From Hyaloscypha bicolor E (lineage: Eukaryota; Ascomycota; Leotiomycetes; Helotiales; Hyaloscyphaceae): a stretch of 64,000 nt of DNA. Where the stretch lies: assembly GCF_002865645.1 (NCBI RefSeq), contig NW_020194620.1, positions 1,619,353-1,683,352 on the forward strand, read 5' to 3'. The notes below the pieces were generated by a model that was not told where the DNA came from, did no database searches, and saw nothing but the letters and a program-made list of their open reading frames with translations. Shown here in pieces: positions 12,122-24,872 of this stretch. A program made the position numbers and the translations under genes. How positions within the stretch are numbered: position 1 is the stretch's first letter; the number at the start of each line of letters is the position of its first letter.

Positions 12122-14015
12122 ATGAGTACTCCGGCAAGCAAGTCTCGCTCCGAACGAACGAGCTGGTAAGTCTGCCTGTTCGTACCGACTTCCGGACAAT
12201 CTCCGTCTTCGGGCTCACAGAGACGCCCCACTTCGTATATAGAGGCTTGCTGACTTGATCTTGCTTAACATCAGCGAAAATACTTCGCCTCAGCTTGTCT
12301 TCATTGTACAGACAGGAAGTAAGAAGAGTAAAGATGTTCAAACACAAATTCGGAAGCATGTCATGAAAGATATTGGGAAGTCGAGGCGTAAAGAGAAGCG
12401 TGGGCGCAAAATAAACTTGGATATCCCTTTTGGCGCCCCTTCTTATCCAAAGAACAATCCTGCTCCCCCCCGGACGTGGTCTGTAGACCATCAGAGGAAG
12501 GATGGCATCGATTCTCCGATAAACATGCCGGACATTTCAATAGATGCCCCGGGCCCTTCATATAAATCAATACCCGATGTAGAAAATACATCCACCCCAC
12601 TACCGCACCTGCAGGGTGACCTGCATGATATCTTGTCACCTGCCATTGGGTGGCACGAAACCAAAGCATTTACTCCTGGTATTGAGAGGCTGTGGCATGG
12701 AAGCATGGACCCGTTTGTTCGATACCCGGTAGAGCTGAATGATAGAACCCGTGAACTTGTGGATCTTGGTAAGCAAAATAGTATCAATTTTGTAGCAGGA
12801 TGTTTTTAACTCTTATCACATAGCATTTGACGACCGTTATATCAGCGTTGGGCCCTTCAGGGACGCATGTCTTCCTGTCGGCACGATGGACCCTGCTGCA
12901 TTTCGTCAAGTGCTGTCCAATGCTCTTCTCAATATCAGCTGCCGTCGAACGGATAGCCCCTCCCAAGAGACGAACAATTTCATCAGACACCATGCGCTGG
13001 CTGTGAAGTCCGCCAACGAGCGGATTAGTGATGACAATTTTGCCATTTCGGATGGATTTCTTGGAGCTGCCATCGGTTTTGCCTGCTATTATGTAGGCAT
13101 TGTCTAAGGAGCGAGAACGATTCGGTACTGACATGCATTTATAGTTTTATACGGGCAATCAAGCTGCATGGCGGATGCATCTCCAGGGCGTTGAAGACAT
13201 TATTCGAATGCGAGGTGGTATACACACCCTTGACAAAAACAAAGCCGTGAGAACACTTCTGGGATGGTATTCCTTCCCCTCTTCCATCTCGAAATTGAAC
13301 ATTCCATCTTACGCTAAGTAGGTCCGACATAGGAGGATGCTCCATCGAAGACGCCCTCCCTATCTTTCCTCTTCCTCTCTCGATCCTCCCTAACCAAAAC
13401 AATCTCCGCCCCTGTCCCCAAATCTCATCACAAGCCTTCCACGTCTTCCGCGCATGGATAACTCACTTCCCGCGCCACCTCGAGACCCTAGATCTCCTTC
13501 GTTTCGTCTCTCGATTCTCCTCTCACCTAAAAGTCGAAGTCATCAACACGAACAGAAAGATCTTCAGCGATGGGGATTTTGGCACCGGCTACTTATTCCC
13601 TTTGCTACATAGATGTCTCAGTCTGCCTCGGTACAACGCAGACGTTGACGAAACCGACGGAGCGATATTACAAGCTTGCAGACTTGCCTGTACCTTGTTC
13701 CTAGCGGATATCAAACGGATTTTTGGTGTCAACGCCGTTAGCTGTAGTCTACAAACTCAGAAATTGCGGGGGTATCTTGAGAGTAGTAAGGGGCATTGGG
13801 GAGAACTTCAGTTGCTGAGGTTGTGGTGTTTGGCGATGGGTGGGATTGAGAGTATTGGGCCCCTACGGGATTGGTATGCGAATGAATTGCGGGATGAAGG
13901 GGTGACTATGGGGCTGTATTCTTGGAAGCAGGTGGAGGGTGAGGTGAAATCGCTGCTGTGGTTTGATGAATGTCATACGCCTCTGTTTGTAGAGTTGGGG
14001 TTGGGTGTCAAATGA
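12122..14015 (+). CDS. Fungal transcription-factor-like protein (no zinc cluster)
   Basis: Five exons, 12122-12165, 12275-12768, 12824-13092, 13145-13266 and 13322-14015, give 540 residues with all phases matching. The N-terminus [19 protein letters not shown] leads into [17 protein letters not shown] and the basic stretch [19 protein letters not shown]. The middle has the [17 protein letters not shown] motif, and the C-terminal half has [17 protein letters not shown], both typical of the fungal Zn2Cys6-associated regulatory domain (fungal_trans_2/DUF3468 type). No Cys6 cluster is present in any exon, as in many members of this family that start with FV-TGxSKxxD. A nuclear regulatory role is inferred from family. 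The alternative is a non-DNA-binding relative. The first exon (44 nt) is the least certain part, but it supplies the only in-frame start. Confidence 0.75.
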
Positions 14016-14403
14016 ACGTCTGGGCTGAATGCGCTAGGAGGGAGGTCATATACCTCATTTCATAGCCCGCTTCGCTGCTGATGGGATGGACATCCAAATT
14101 TTTGCAGGTTAAAGTTCAGGGGGCCTAAGGGGCTTGGGGAACAATTTGTGCTCACTACAAAACTATGTATATTCTATCAGGACAAAAATCTTGATTGCGA
14201 CGGTCCCCATTCCTCGGCGAACTCGAAATACTCTATGTATATCTACGTCTGATTTGCCATTCCATGTTCTCAAAATCTTAGCAGTCTCAACTCAAAGCAG
14301 TTAGAGACGACGCCTATGCCCAATGTCCCATACCCCACCCATGCAACCTCATTATCATACATCATCTATCGAGCACAAGGTGCCGCGCTTCGTCTAACTT
14401 ATT
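14016..14403. other. Convergent 3' region, TF-like / carrier
   Basis: 388 bp between convergent genes, presumably 3' UTRs. Nothing else was seen. Confidence 0.5.
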
Positions 14404-15427
14404 TTACGCCTTTGCGGGAATCTTTCTTCGAAGCTTGATTGTCTGCTCATAGAGAACGTCTTTGAAGGCAAACAAGAATGCGGCAGTGAGGACACTCTGA
14501 GTAACCTTTGGTCCAATTCCTACGCAAGTCAGCGATATTTCAAACATATAAAATCATGACAGCAACATACCCTTGTAAAACCCAACATAGCCTTCCTCGT
14601 TGGTAATCCTTCTCATAGCATGAACCATATTCTCCTTACCACCATCGCGGCCAGCAACATGCATGCGGCTCTTGACCGTGATGTAGGGGTATGTAATGCT
14701 GGTAGCAAACAGCTTCCCGAGAGCACCCAACAAGAATGCAACGGTTGGCGTAATCCTCTTCTTCTTCTCCAACATGTTCTTCAGCTGCTCAAAAATCGTG
14801 TATTGAAGAATCGGGTTGATGACCAACACCAAAGCCGGTACAACGCCAGCAAACAAAGCTTGTGGGCCCTCCTCTCTGATCAAAGCAAGCAATGTACCTA
14901 CGGTCGTGGGTGCTCTCGGCGCCTTAGCACCAGGTAACAGACTCTCTTCAGTTTCATTATTTCTCTTCCTTGTTGTCATCCGCGTGTTGACCACCCAAAT
15001 CGGATTTGTGAGCAGGACAGTCGCAGATCCAGCAATCGCACCAGCGATCATCGACTCAATTGTAGTAAGCCTTTTCGAGGCCCGTCCGGCTTTCACAGCT
15101 GCCTTCTCGAACCCGGCACGAGTCCATTCGTACCAGTAATAGTATACGAAGTTCGTAACGCTGATGCCGAAGAGCGCAGAGTCGAGTCCGGCGTAGAGAC
15201 CTGTTATGCCTTCCCTCGCAACAATGCGCTTGACAGCGTTGAGGAAGCCGGAGTCGGCGCGCTTGGATTCGACTTGTGCGCGTGTGGAGAGGGTTATGAG
15301 GGGATATCTGCTGCAGTTAGTAAAGGGAGAGGCATTTATGAGAAGAGAAATTTTACGTCAACGCCATAGAGAGAATGCCCCCGCCTGCACCAGAAATGGC
15401 GTGGATGGCAGCATCAGAGGAAGCCAT
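14404..15427 (-). CDS. Peroxisomal-type adenine nucleotide carrier (mitochondrial carrier family)
   Basis: Exons 15427-15357, 15307-14571 and 14519-14404 encode 307 residues. Three carrier repeats are visible. Repeat 1 has ISGAGGGILSMALTYPLITLSTRAQ, shown here as consecutive short motifs: ISGAGGG, then TYPLITLSTRAQ. Repeat 2 has IAGAIAGSATVLLTNPIWVVNTRM. Repeat 3 has LGALGKLFATSITYPYITVKSRM. The YPLITLSTRAQ wording matches the PMP47/Ant1/PMP34 branch, which imports ATP into peroxisomes in exchange for AMP to fuel fatty-acid activation. No N-terminal presequence is present, as usual. The acceptor of intron 1 is CAGCAG, so a one-residue variant (T-YPL or TR-YPL) is possible. It is divergent from the Abp2-like gene. 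Confidence 0.88.
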
Positions 15428-16038
15428 TTTGGGTTGCTTGACTGATGTGAAAGGTTGTGAAAGAAGGAGAGCACACACTCATTTAAATAAGATACAGAAA
15501 TCCAAAACGAATGGATTTCCTTGTGAATGTGAAAGGAGAGAGTTAATATCCGTCTATCGAGGTAACCTTACTGCATATCAAAGCCATCTCCGACGAGTAC
15601 CGGTGATCTTCTCTTTTGCCTCGGCAGCATGAGTGTGGAGAAGTTCGTCACGTGGGGTGGCTATTCTTATCCATGATTATTCATCCTTTTTACCTCTTTC
15701 CTGAAGCTACTTCCATTTTGATTCACCAAATGCCATCAATTAGGTATCATTTCCAACCACTCCCCCTTTCCATCTCATACATGGAGCGCACTACCAACTA
15801 CTGAATTTGTACGTTCGTAGGGAATTGTCGCGGTGTTTTTGAGAGCTTTCTGTCGCGTTGAAGTTGCTTTGAGAAAGACGTGGCTTCTTGTTTCATATTA
15901 ACTGCCGATTTCATCAAGTCAAGTGAGGTTTCGGAGGTTGAAGCTGTATATCTTTTATTTCTTTCGAGTAAATACATTTTGTCTTCTCATTTGTCTTTCC
16001 TTGGATGGATTTTATTTGCTGTTGAAGAGGCACGAATT
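15428..16038. promoter_or_regulatory. Divergent promoter, carrier / Abp2-like
   Basis: 611 bp. It contains a CACGTG E-box at 15649-15654 and pyrimidine-rich stretches upstream of the plus-strand gene. No gene was seen. Confidence 0.4.
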
Positions 16039-18302
16039 ATGCCACCTGTTCTTCATCTACCGATGATGAATCCAACACCAACAAAGCGTCTGGGGCTTCA
16101 TTATCCCCCAAATCAGGGTCTCCTATCGCCTCTGTCTCAAGACCAATCAAGCGGCGGACAAAATGGCCAGCATGTCCTTCCTGCAAGACCAGCTTCCTTG
16201 ACGCCAAATAGCCAGGGGTTTCCTTCACCACGCCGAAGTCTCCCCTCAAAAGACGTAACGGACGGCAATTTTGATGATGCCTATATCAACTTTGTCATGT
16301 ACTGCAATCCAACTGTTTCTCCTGACACCGATACGACCGAGCTCAGAAAGATCTTTCGAGGCCCCCCGAAGAGTGATGGGAAAACATTTAGCACCTTTAC
16401 TTTGTTTGAATTGATACGGAAACTCGATCAGAAAGAGATTAAAACATGGGCACAATTGGCTATCGATTTGGGGGTGGAGCCGCCGTCTTTGGAAAAGGGA
16501 CAAAGTGCTCAAAAGGTTCAGCAGTATGCAGTGAGGCTCAAAGTGAGTAGATTTTATTGGCACCATCGAAACCCATCTAATGACATGTTTTGTTTCCTTT
16601 CAAAATGTTCTTAACAACCCCATCCGTACGACTCAGCTTGTCTCAAGTCTCCTGCTAATTTTAATAGCGATGGATGCATGCCATGCATGTGGATGCTTTC
16701 TTCGAGTTTCTATTGAACAAACCCCACGTATATTATACTCAAGTACCTCCGATTAACGACCCTTCATCCGAGTTTGGACGGGATGGAGTTGCCGCTGAGG
16801 AAGACCTGGCTCTCCGTGCATTACTACCAGAGACTCGGCCGAAACGAGGACGACGGAAAGCAGAGGATAGGGATGAAAGTGATACAGGAAAATCGCCATC
16901 ACAACGTCCTCGTCTGGATTCTCCTACGTTATCCGAAGACTTTATGATGGCCAGAGCTTCATTGATTGGAGATAACACGACTCCCTCGACAGCTCATCCA
17001 GACTTTCAACAAAGCTTCAACGATAGAATGGCCCCGTGGTCCGCAACTGAAATACGAACCGCTGCTTCAGATACATCTTTCCGGTGGCCACCAACAGAGA
17101 GTAGTCAACCTCTATCAACACAACCTTTATCAGCTTATCCCCAGTCTGCCATTACGCCAACAAGTCGAACAAATCTTTGGAGTGACGCGAACGAACCTCG
17201 ATCAGCTGTCACACCCAAGACTCGGGTACGGCGGCGGCACGGGCCAGCAGTTTCCTCAGCATGGCCAAGTAAAGGCGGCATGTCTTCGGGCAAGCTTAGG
17301 GGGAGACCACCAAACAACCGTTCCATTACAGATGGACCTTTCTCCACCTTCCCCGTAAATCCAGGGGGCGCCAGAGACGTCCCGACAATAAGTCTTGGAG
17401 ACAACACTCCAACACAAACTCCTGTTGTGGGAAACTCCGATGTGTCTCATTTCTTTTCTGCGGGAATGCAAGCAAACGATCCAAATTCGCAAAATCAGAA
17501 CGGGAGACCCGGTCGGCTACAACTTCAAGTACCCGAACGGCAAGGCGGGGCAGTCCGACTTGCTACGCCTCCGCAGGTACTTGTCAATGGCCCAATGGAC
17601 ACAGGTTCGGTGGACTCGGAAATGCACCAAGAGCTATCATCAAATCCGCAGCACATCGCTCCCATGATGGAATATTTCATCAGTCCTGGGGATCAAGACC
17701 CCAATTTTCCCGGTTTTGTGAGCTTTGCTTTTCGCCAGAACAAGGATACAGGTAAGTGGTATAGGACGAAGTTATCGAGCAATTGCTGACCATATGTGGC
17801 AGATCGCACCAACATGGATGCTCTGGAGAGCCACTTTATCTGCGAGATCTTGTCCGCAGAATGGTATGATGGAGCAGGAAAAAATATTGATAGGTGCAGT
17901 ATTGATGAGGCTGACAAGATCTGCGAACAAGTCATCAAGAACCTGCAAGCCGAATCAAGCAGTACCGAAGCTTTCTTGATCAATCTGTCAGCGCTTGCTG
18001 GTGGTCCTCTGATGAGTCGGCTTAAAATGACGAGACGTGATCAAGGTACTGTAAGCCATTACGAGTGCCAGTGGAAAATGAGGTTTGGCTCCATTGAGGG
18101 CGACTTTACGATCAGAGCTACTGTCGACCACAGCGTTAATTCAGCAGCCTTAGAGCAAGGGCCAGAGGATGCGGAAGATTCATGGAAGAAGAGGTATCTA
18201 GATCTTCGACAGCAGATCAAAGAGAGAGATTCAGTGGTTGGAGGACTCAAGAGAGGCATTATGGATGCACTGGTTGTCTCGAACAAGTTCACGAACATGT
18301 GA
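16039..18302 (+). CDS. ARS-binding protein 2 (Abp2)-domain protein
   Basis: Exons 16039-16542, 16668-17751 and 17803-18302 encode 695 residues. The Abp2 domain spans about residues 75-215. It begins DAYINFVMYCNPTVSPDTDT, followed by ELRKIFRGPPKSDGKTFSTF, WAQLAIDLGVEPP, and QKVQQYAVRLK-RWMHAMHVDAFFEFLL across the first splice. Fission yeast Abp2 binds AT-rich replication origin DNA. The middle is low-complexity Ser/Pro/Thr with basic patches (RPKRGRRKAEDR, RVRRRHG) that could be nuclear signals. The C-terminus holds a conserved region around HFICEILSAEWYDG and a short coiled coil. A role in origin binding or transcription is inferred from the family. An upstream in-frame stretch lacks an ATG, so the start at 16039 is preferred; a second ATG pair lies seven codons on. 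Confidence 0.75.
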
Positions 18303-19832
18303 AATGGGCCGGCTTAATTTGGGATAAGTTATGGAATACACTTTTTGCAACGTTTCCTGTCCGTTACCCAGCCGGCACTGAGACGTGAAGGACCGTGCCA
18401 CGTGTAAACACTACACGGTAGCACATCACAACGACCTCATAGAGCATAACGTCGAGGCCTGCTTATGGTAACACAAGAAGCCGGATTCCGTATTCAATGC
18501 CCCAAACCGTTGGGAACAGATCTGCAGCCCTCTCTGCGTGCAAAGGGATCATCCCGCATCACAAGCTTCTCGAGTTGGCCAATTGGCAGAGTTTCGTGCT
18601 TTACCGCCCATAGGACCGGGGTCTTATTCTGCTGCCTTGTGGGGCAGTTCTCTCAAGTCGCCCGAAGGCTCTTTGTGTGGAGGCTCAGCGATGCTTTGCA
18701 AAAAGACCAGGAATTCGATGCGCCCGATGTGCTTAGAGAGACTCTCTCACGAAGTTGAGAACGTGGGAGAGTCTTTTGAAAGCTTTCGTATCCCTGAAAT
18801 TGGGGGGCAGGGCAAGTCTCTGGGTACGTGGTCTCGGGAACACCCTTGATCTCGTGAGGGAGTTGGCTAAGTACGTCGGAAGCGCTGCATAGTGTATTAG
18901 ATTGGTTTCTTCTTTTGTATTCTTGGGGGAACCAGGGCCTATTTCAAGCTGGTCGGGATCTTGGTGCTGTCAGAACATTGAAGTCGACTCTCCACAGCTG
19001 GCAGCAAGGGGGTTGATCGCGCGATTCATCTTTTGGCGGCTGCCTGTGGCGGCGGCCGTGCTTACTCGTTACTCGTTACTCTGCTGGGGGGAAAGCCCGC
19101 AGCGGGGCCCCATACCAGGAAAACTTCGAGATGGACTGTCCCGAATTTTGAGGTCACTTGGCTTCAGTCGAAGGACTCCGCCCTGCATTGTCTCCCTATG
19201 AATCAATTGTGTTCCATCATCAGCCTCTGGATATTCTTCCAAATGGGGCTATGCATGCTCAGGCCAGGCGGTACTGAGAGGAATTCCTGGCAATCTGGCG
19301 TCCTGCCAAACCACGACAGGACCCCACTCCAGCCGGATTGAGGTTGGATTCACACAGGGTTTCCGCAATCTTTCTCAGATCATTGGTGTGGTGGTCTTGC
19401 TTTGCACCACCCACTTGATCATTTTCTCCTCTGGGAACCCACTTGTGTCCCTCGTGGCGCACCTCAAGGACAAAATGCACGCGACGCTAGCCACAGGCAA
19501 GGCAAACGGCCTGCAAAATGTGTACCACCTGGAATCCAAGCAGAAGCGGCAGAAAACGACCTGGGACCCCTGCAACCGGCGAAGTTTATAACAACCTTGC
19601 ATCCCTCCCCCGCTCTGGAATCTGGACAAAATCGAGCATCGCCGATGAATGTTCGAGATCATCACAGCATTTCCAGCGGGGGCGAGGTTCTACAATGCCT
19701 GGCTCCAAGCCGAGTGTCACTCATGTGGATGGATCCTCCCTCGATAGGTATGCGACGGATTCTGCCCGCCACTGGGAGCTTGACTGACTGCGGGGTAGGT
19801 CTCAAGATGAGAAATACCGCGGGCTCAATATC
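18303..19832. other. 1.5-kb intergenic region
   Basis: No supportable gene. A short TTACTCG tandem (about three units) lies at 19062-19081. Several frames over 70 codons are open but show no domain, start context or splice logic. It is expected to hold the Abp2-like 3' end and the transporter promoter. Confidence 0.5.
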
Positions 19833-22702
19833 ATGGAGTCGCGTCCTACACAGGTCAATTTAAACTCTAATTTAGAGGGGAGGTAAGTATTCCAGCCTTC
19901 TGGTAGCTGTCGTCCTCTTCTAATGAGCAACTAGAATACAGAACCCTTTAGCTGGCATCTCGAAAACTCTACTTTTGCAAGACGTTGACGATTTCGCAAC
20001 CAAGCATGGACTTACGGATGCGCTTCCACTGTTACGGAAAGGCGCACTGGTTGCCCAGGATCCAAACTCATATGACGAAATAGGAGGAGCGGAAGCTTTG
20101 GATGATTCTGAGGTGGATGCTCTGCGTGATGAGGTCCTTCACAAGTGGAAGCAAAGTTCCTTTCTGTATATCACCGTTATTATGGTGAGTCCGAGCTCTA
20201 TATCCAACACCGGACAAGATTTCTTCGACGCACTTGCTCCAAACTGAGATCAAGAAATCTTCGAGACGACTGCCCGAGAAACTGCTGACGTTGGTCTAGT
20301 GTTCAGTTGGTGCTGCGGTTCAGGGTTGGGATCAAACAGGTAAACTCCTGTTCATTTTTACCTGTTTTGATTATTTTGATATAATAAACCCCATTGAGCT
20401 CGAGCCCTTCTCTAGAAACTGTTGACTCACTTACGAACAGGTTCCAATGGCGCCAATCTATCCTTTCCCGAATACTTCCATCTTGATAAAGACACGACTC
20501 GCGGTGCCTTTCTCATCGGTTTGATAAATGCCGCGCCTTACCTTGGAAGTGCTCTTGGCTGTTGGTTTTCGGACCCACTCAACAGTTTCCTTGGGCGAAG
20601 AGGGACGATATTTATCTCTGCAAACTTTTGCTTATGGTCTGTTTTCGGCTCGGCTTGGACCCAAACATGGCAGCAATTGTTAATCTGCCGTATACTGTGG
20701 GTGTTGGGGGAGAAACCCTTTCCTATTCTGGCCTTTTTCATGAGTTTCTCCTGAGACAATACCCTCTCCCGAAAAATCTGCATCGAGCTATCACTAACTG
20801 CCCCGTTACCTAGACTCGGTATTGGAATGGGTGCGAAGGCAAGCACGTAAGTCACCTATTTCTCGGAGCATTACTTCCTCCTTCACATACTTGTTTTGCG
20901 AGCTGTTCAACTCCCGAGGTAGTCTCAGGAGCAGACTACTCAGAAAGCACTGTCTCAGCCCCAAACTGTATTCTTTGAAGGTAGTACTGATCCGAGATTC
21001 CGATGTTTAGAGTACCTATCTATGCCGCCGAGAATAGCCCTGCCAGCATTCGTGGAGCCCTCGTGATGTCATGGCAGCTATGGACGGCTTTTGGCATCTT
21101 CCTTGGATTTTGTGCAAATCTGGCCGTCGCAAATACTGGCCCGATCTCTTGGAGGTTGCAGTTAGGATCCGCCTTCATTCCAGCTGTTCCGCTCGTATTC
21201 GGTGTTTATTTTTGTCCGGAGTCGCCGAGGTGGTACATGAAAAAGGGTCAGTATGGCAAAGCTTACGAATCGCTCCTACGGCTTCGGAACCATCCGATTC
21301 AAGCCGCCAGGGACATTTACTACATCCATTCGCAGTTGGAATTGGAGGCCGAAATTCTGGGCACGAACACGTACAAGACACGCTTCATTGAGCTGTTTAC
21401 TATCCCTCGCTTGCGCAGAGCAACTGTGGCTGCAACCACCGTCATGCTCGCACAGGTAAGACATCACCTCGATAAAGGCCCACTTCATGTCAAGACTAAC
21501 ACAAGAACGTAAGCAAATGTGCGGAATAAACGTGATGGCATTTTACAGTTCCACTGTATTTGTTCGGGCAGGCGCATCACGTATCACGGCCTTGTGGGCA
21601 TCTTTTGGCTTCGGACTCATAAATTTCATCTTCGCCTTCCCTGCAATCGTGAAGAACCTATTTCTTTATCCATACCCCAGGCTCCCTACTCACGCCCTCC
21701 TCCCCGATGAAACATGTTGCTAATTTGTTCTAGTGGACTATCGATACCTTTGGACGTCGAGCTTTGCTGCTGTTCACTTTCCCCAACATGGCGTGGAGTA
21801 TGTTGGCAGTGGGCCTCTGTTCTCTGATCTCGAGTGCAGAAAAGACCCACCTTGCACTCATGGCGTTCTTTATATATCTTTTTGCTGCGTTTTATTCGCC
21901 AGGGGAAGGTCCTGTCCCTTTTACTTATTCGGCCGAGGTGTTTCCGCTTTCCCATCGTGAAGGTAAGACTTATTCCATATGGACATGCTATTCTTGGGTC
22001 TGAGGGTTCAGAGCCTAGGGCTTCCCTGGGCCCACCATGTCCATATGCCTAAAGAGCTTGGCTCCCCAGCTCCTGATCTCCCTCTCAAGAATTGAGAAAG
22101 GACCATACTAATTCGATCGTAGTTGGCATGGGATGGGCCGTTGCAATGAACCTTTTCTGGGCCGCAGTGGTTGGCATTGCTTTGCCGTGGATGTTAAACG
22201 CCATGGGTACCATGGTAAGTTCTTTCTGAATGAGTGGGGATTTCAGGACTCATCTCAAAATGTCCCAATTGTCCGGGAGATTCAACGGCGCTTGAACATC
22301 GCTGACAAGATATCACAGGGCGCCTTTGGATTCTATGCCGCAATGAATGTACTGGCATTATGTATGATATTCCTCTGGGTTCCTGAGACGAAGCAGCGGA
22401 CGTTGGAAGAGCTGGACTATATCTTTGCTGTCCCGACCCGGATTCATATAAGATATCAATTGAAAACAGCTCTCCCATGGTGGATCAAGCGATACGTCCT
22501 GATGAGAAAAGGACCTGGGCTCGAGCCTCTGTATCACTTCGACTCGCCTTCGGGGCGTACAGGGACTGACCAAATCTACGTTCACGACAGAATACGAGAA
22601 CACCATACCAGCGAGGTGAGGGAAGGCGCTGCTGAACTTCCGGCGAACGGGCGAGAGATGTCTCAGCAAGGTTATGTTGGATGGACGACGATGAACTTTT
22701 AG
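19833..22702 (+). CDS. MFS sugar/polyol transporter (SP family)
   Basis: Ten exons: 19833-19882, 19935-20184, 20300-20339, 20441-20696, 20814-20846, 21011-21455, 21514-21648, 21734-21962, 22123-22214 and 22319-22702. Together they give 637 residues, and every junction keeps frame. The N-terminus [20 protein letters not shown] is a cytosolic leader of this subfamily. Sugar-porter signatures are present: [18 protein letters not shown] after TM4, CPESPRWY after TM6, [14 protein letters not shown] in TM7, and [17 protein letters not shown] after TM12. The likely job is proton-linked uptake of a sugar, polyol or related polar compound. The substrate cannot be set from sequence. The very high intron count for its length contrasts with the neighbouring P450. 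It is followed in the same direction by a P450 and a second transporter. Confidence 0.92.
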
Positions 22703-23286
22703 CGTTCGTTTTTATTTGGGTGAGCGAGGAGTTCAGGATGATTTTACCATGGGTGGCGTTATGAGCTTTTGTCTACGTGTACGCACTAGAAATCTGACGA
22801 TCGTTGCATGGCAGCTTTAGCTTGTTGACAACTTGTAGATACCCAATATGTATTTCTTGAAGCCACTGAGCACAGAAATCATACACGAGATGTCGGGTTC
22901 GTCGGCCGGCTGGGAAGTCAACCATCTCCTCGGCAACTTGCTTACCGAGCATTGCCTTATCCAGGGGGGGTCCATGGGGAGCCGTTCGGCCACTCGACCA
23001 TTGGACGTTCCAGAAAAGTTATCTCTTTCCCATTATTAACAATGCCGCCACCAACAGCCGGTCTCCATGCACGGCCTTTCTAGCAAGCTTCTATTTTAGA
23101 GGGGCGGAAAGTTCCCCGCACTGGGGCGTCGTTAACTCTACAATCCCGGAGCGGACTCAGTCGGCCGTGTCAGACTGGATTCCAGACTAGATCACCCCCA
23201 GAAAATACCAGAGGCGAGAATCACTCATAAATGGCGACAGTGCTCTGAAATCTAGTCATTGAAATCAACACTTCTCCTTCGACAAA
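22703..23286. other. Intergenic: transporter 3' side and P450 promoter
   Basis: 584 bp between two co-oriented genes. No gene or striking repeat was seen. Confidence 0.5.
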
Positions 23287-24872
23287 ATGATTCTCGAACG
23301 ACTACTCAATATCTCGCCCACTACTCTCCTCATCATCCCTCCCGTAGGCATTCTCATTTACGGCTTCTTACAATACCTCCTCGATCCTCTCCGCTCGGTC
23401 CCGGGGCCATTCTTGGCACGCTTCTCACGCCTGTGGTACTTCCTCGAAATCTATAAAGGGAGCTTCGAGGAAACAAACATTGGGCTGCACAGGAGATATG
23501 GGCCCATTGTGAGAATTGCTCCGCATGAGTACTCAATTGACGATGTTAATGCTGCTCGGACAATTTATGGGCACGGGAATGCCTTTGTCAAGGTTCTATT
23601 CTCTCAGGTCTATAAATTATAAATCGAAGAAGTGCTGATTGTTCCCAGGCACCTTGGTATCAGGCTTGGATGCCGCCAGATGTCAACAAAGCTTCTCTGT
23701 TTTCTGATCTCAACCCACATCGGCATGGGCTCCAACGCCGGAAGTTCTCTTCTCTCTATAGCATGAGTGCTCTCATTGGCTATGAACCCTTTGTCAACAA
23801 CTGTACCTCCCTTCTCTGCCACCGTTTCAACGAGATTGCCCAAGCTGGGAAGACGGTAAATCTACAACATTGGCTGCAATGCTATGCCTTTGATGTCATT
23901 GGAGAAATAACCTTCGCCAACCGTTTCGGGTTCCTCGATATGGGAGAAGATAAAGAAGGTGTTTTCGGTGCTATTGATGAACGAGGGATCTACAGTACCT
24001 TTGTTGGAATCTTCCCCTGGATCCATGCTATCTTGTATCCGTTGCTTCCGAAGACTGGCGGTCATGGATACGTGTTCAACTACACATTGAGGCAGATCGA
24101 GGAGCGGCAGAAATCATTGAAGGATCCAAGGAATGCTGGACGAGAAGGACCACCTGATATCATGACGAAGATCCTGCTGGCGCATGAGGCGGATCCGAAT
24201 AAGATGACGAAAATAGATCTGATCACAATGTGTCAGTCAAATATTGGAGCTGGAAGTGATACGACAGCCATCACTCTCTCCAGTATCCTATATCATCTCC
24301 TCAAATACCCCAGGACCTATCAGGTACTTCGAAATGAAATCGACACCGCGGCCAAAGAAGGAACAGTCTCCGATCCTGTGACATTCAAAGAGGCGCAAGA
24401 CTTACCTTATCTGCAAGCCGTAATAAAAGAAGCCCTCAGAATGCACTCCGCGACGGGCCTCCCCATGCAGCGCGTTGTTCCGCCAACAGGAACAACAATC
24501 GCGGGTCACTTCATCCCAGCCGGTTCCTCAGTTGGAATAAATGCCTGGGTTGCCCACCGGAATACTTCGATCTACGGGCCCGACGCAGAACAATGGCGTC
24601 CTGAGCGCTGGCTTGAATTCGAGCAACAGGGAAGAGGTGCAGAGGTTGAGAAATACGCACTAGCGTTTGGGATGGGGAGTCGTACTTGCATTGGTAAGAA
24701 TATTAGTTTGTTGGAGATGAGTAAGTTGGTGCCGCAGCTGGTGAGGAAGTTTGATTTTCAGTTGGATGAGGAGTTGGAGAAGGAGGGGTTGAAGAGTTGT
24801 AATAGGTGGTTTGTGAAGCAGATGAATTTTGAGGGGAAGGTGTTTGCTAGGGGTGAGGAAAAGGATGGTTGA
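23287..24872 (+). CDS. Cytochrome P450 monooxygenase (pisatin demethylase-like clade)
   Basis: Two exons, 23287-23592 and 23649-24872, encode 509 residues. A hydrophobic N-terminal anchor (LLIIPPVGILIYGFLQYLL) fits an ER-bound P450. The proline hinge SVPGPFLARFSRLW follows. The I-helix AGSDTT lies near residue 303 and EALR (ExxR) comes next. The heme loop FGMGSRTCIGKNIS places the thiolate at Cys449. The heme loop and the APWYQAWMP segment resemble fungal pisatin demethylase / benzoate 4-hydroxylase relatives. The reaction would be NADPH-dependent oxidation of a small hydrophobic or aromatic compound. The single intron has a weak donor (GTTCTA) but preserves frame. Flanking transporters on the same strand suggest uptake or export of a substrate, by inference only. 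Confidence 0.92.

Noticed and set aside
18303..19832. Possible small genes or a pseudogene between Abp2-like and the sugar transporter
   Set aside because: Frames of 60-150 codons are present in several phases, but none shows a motif, plausible start and intron logic, or similarity I can recognise.
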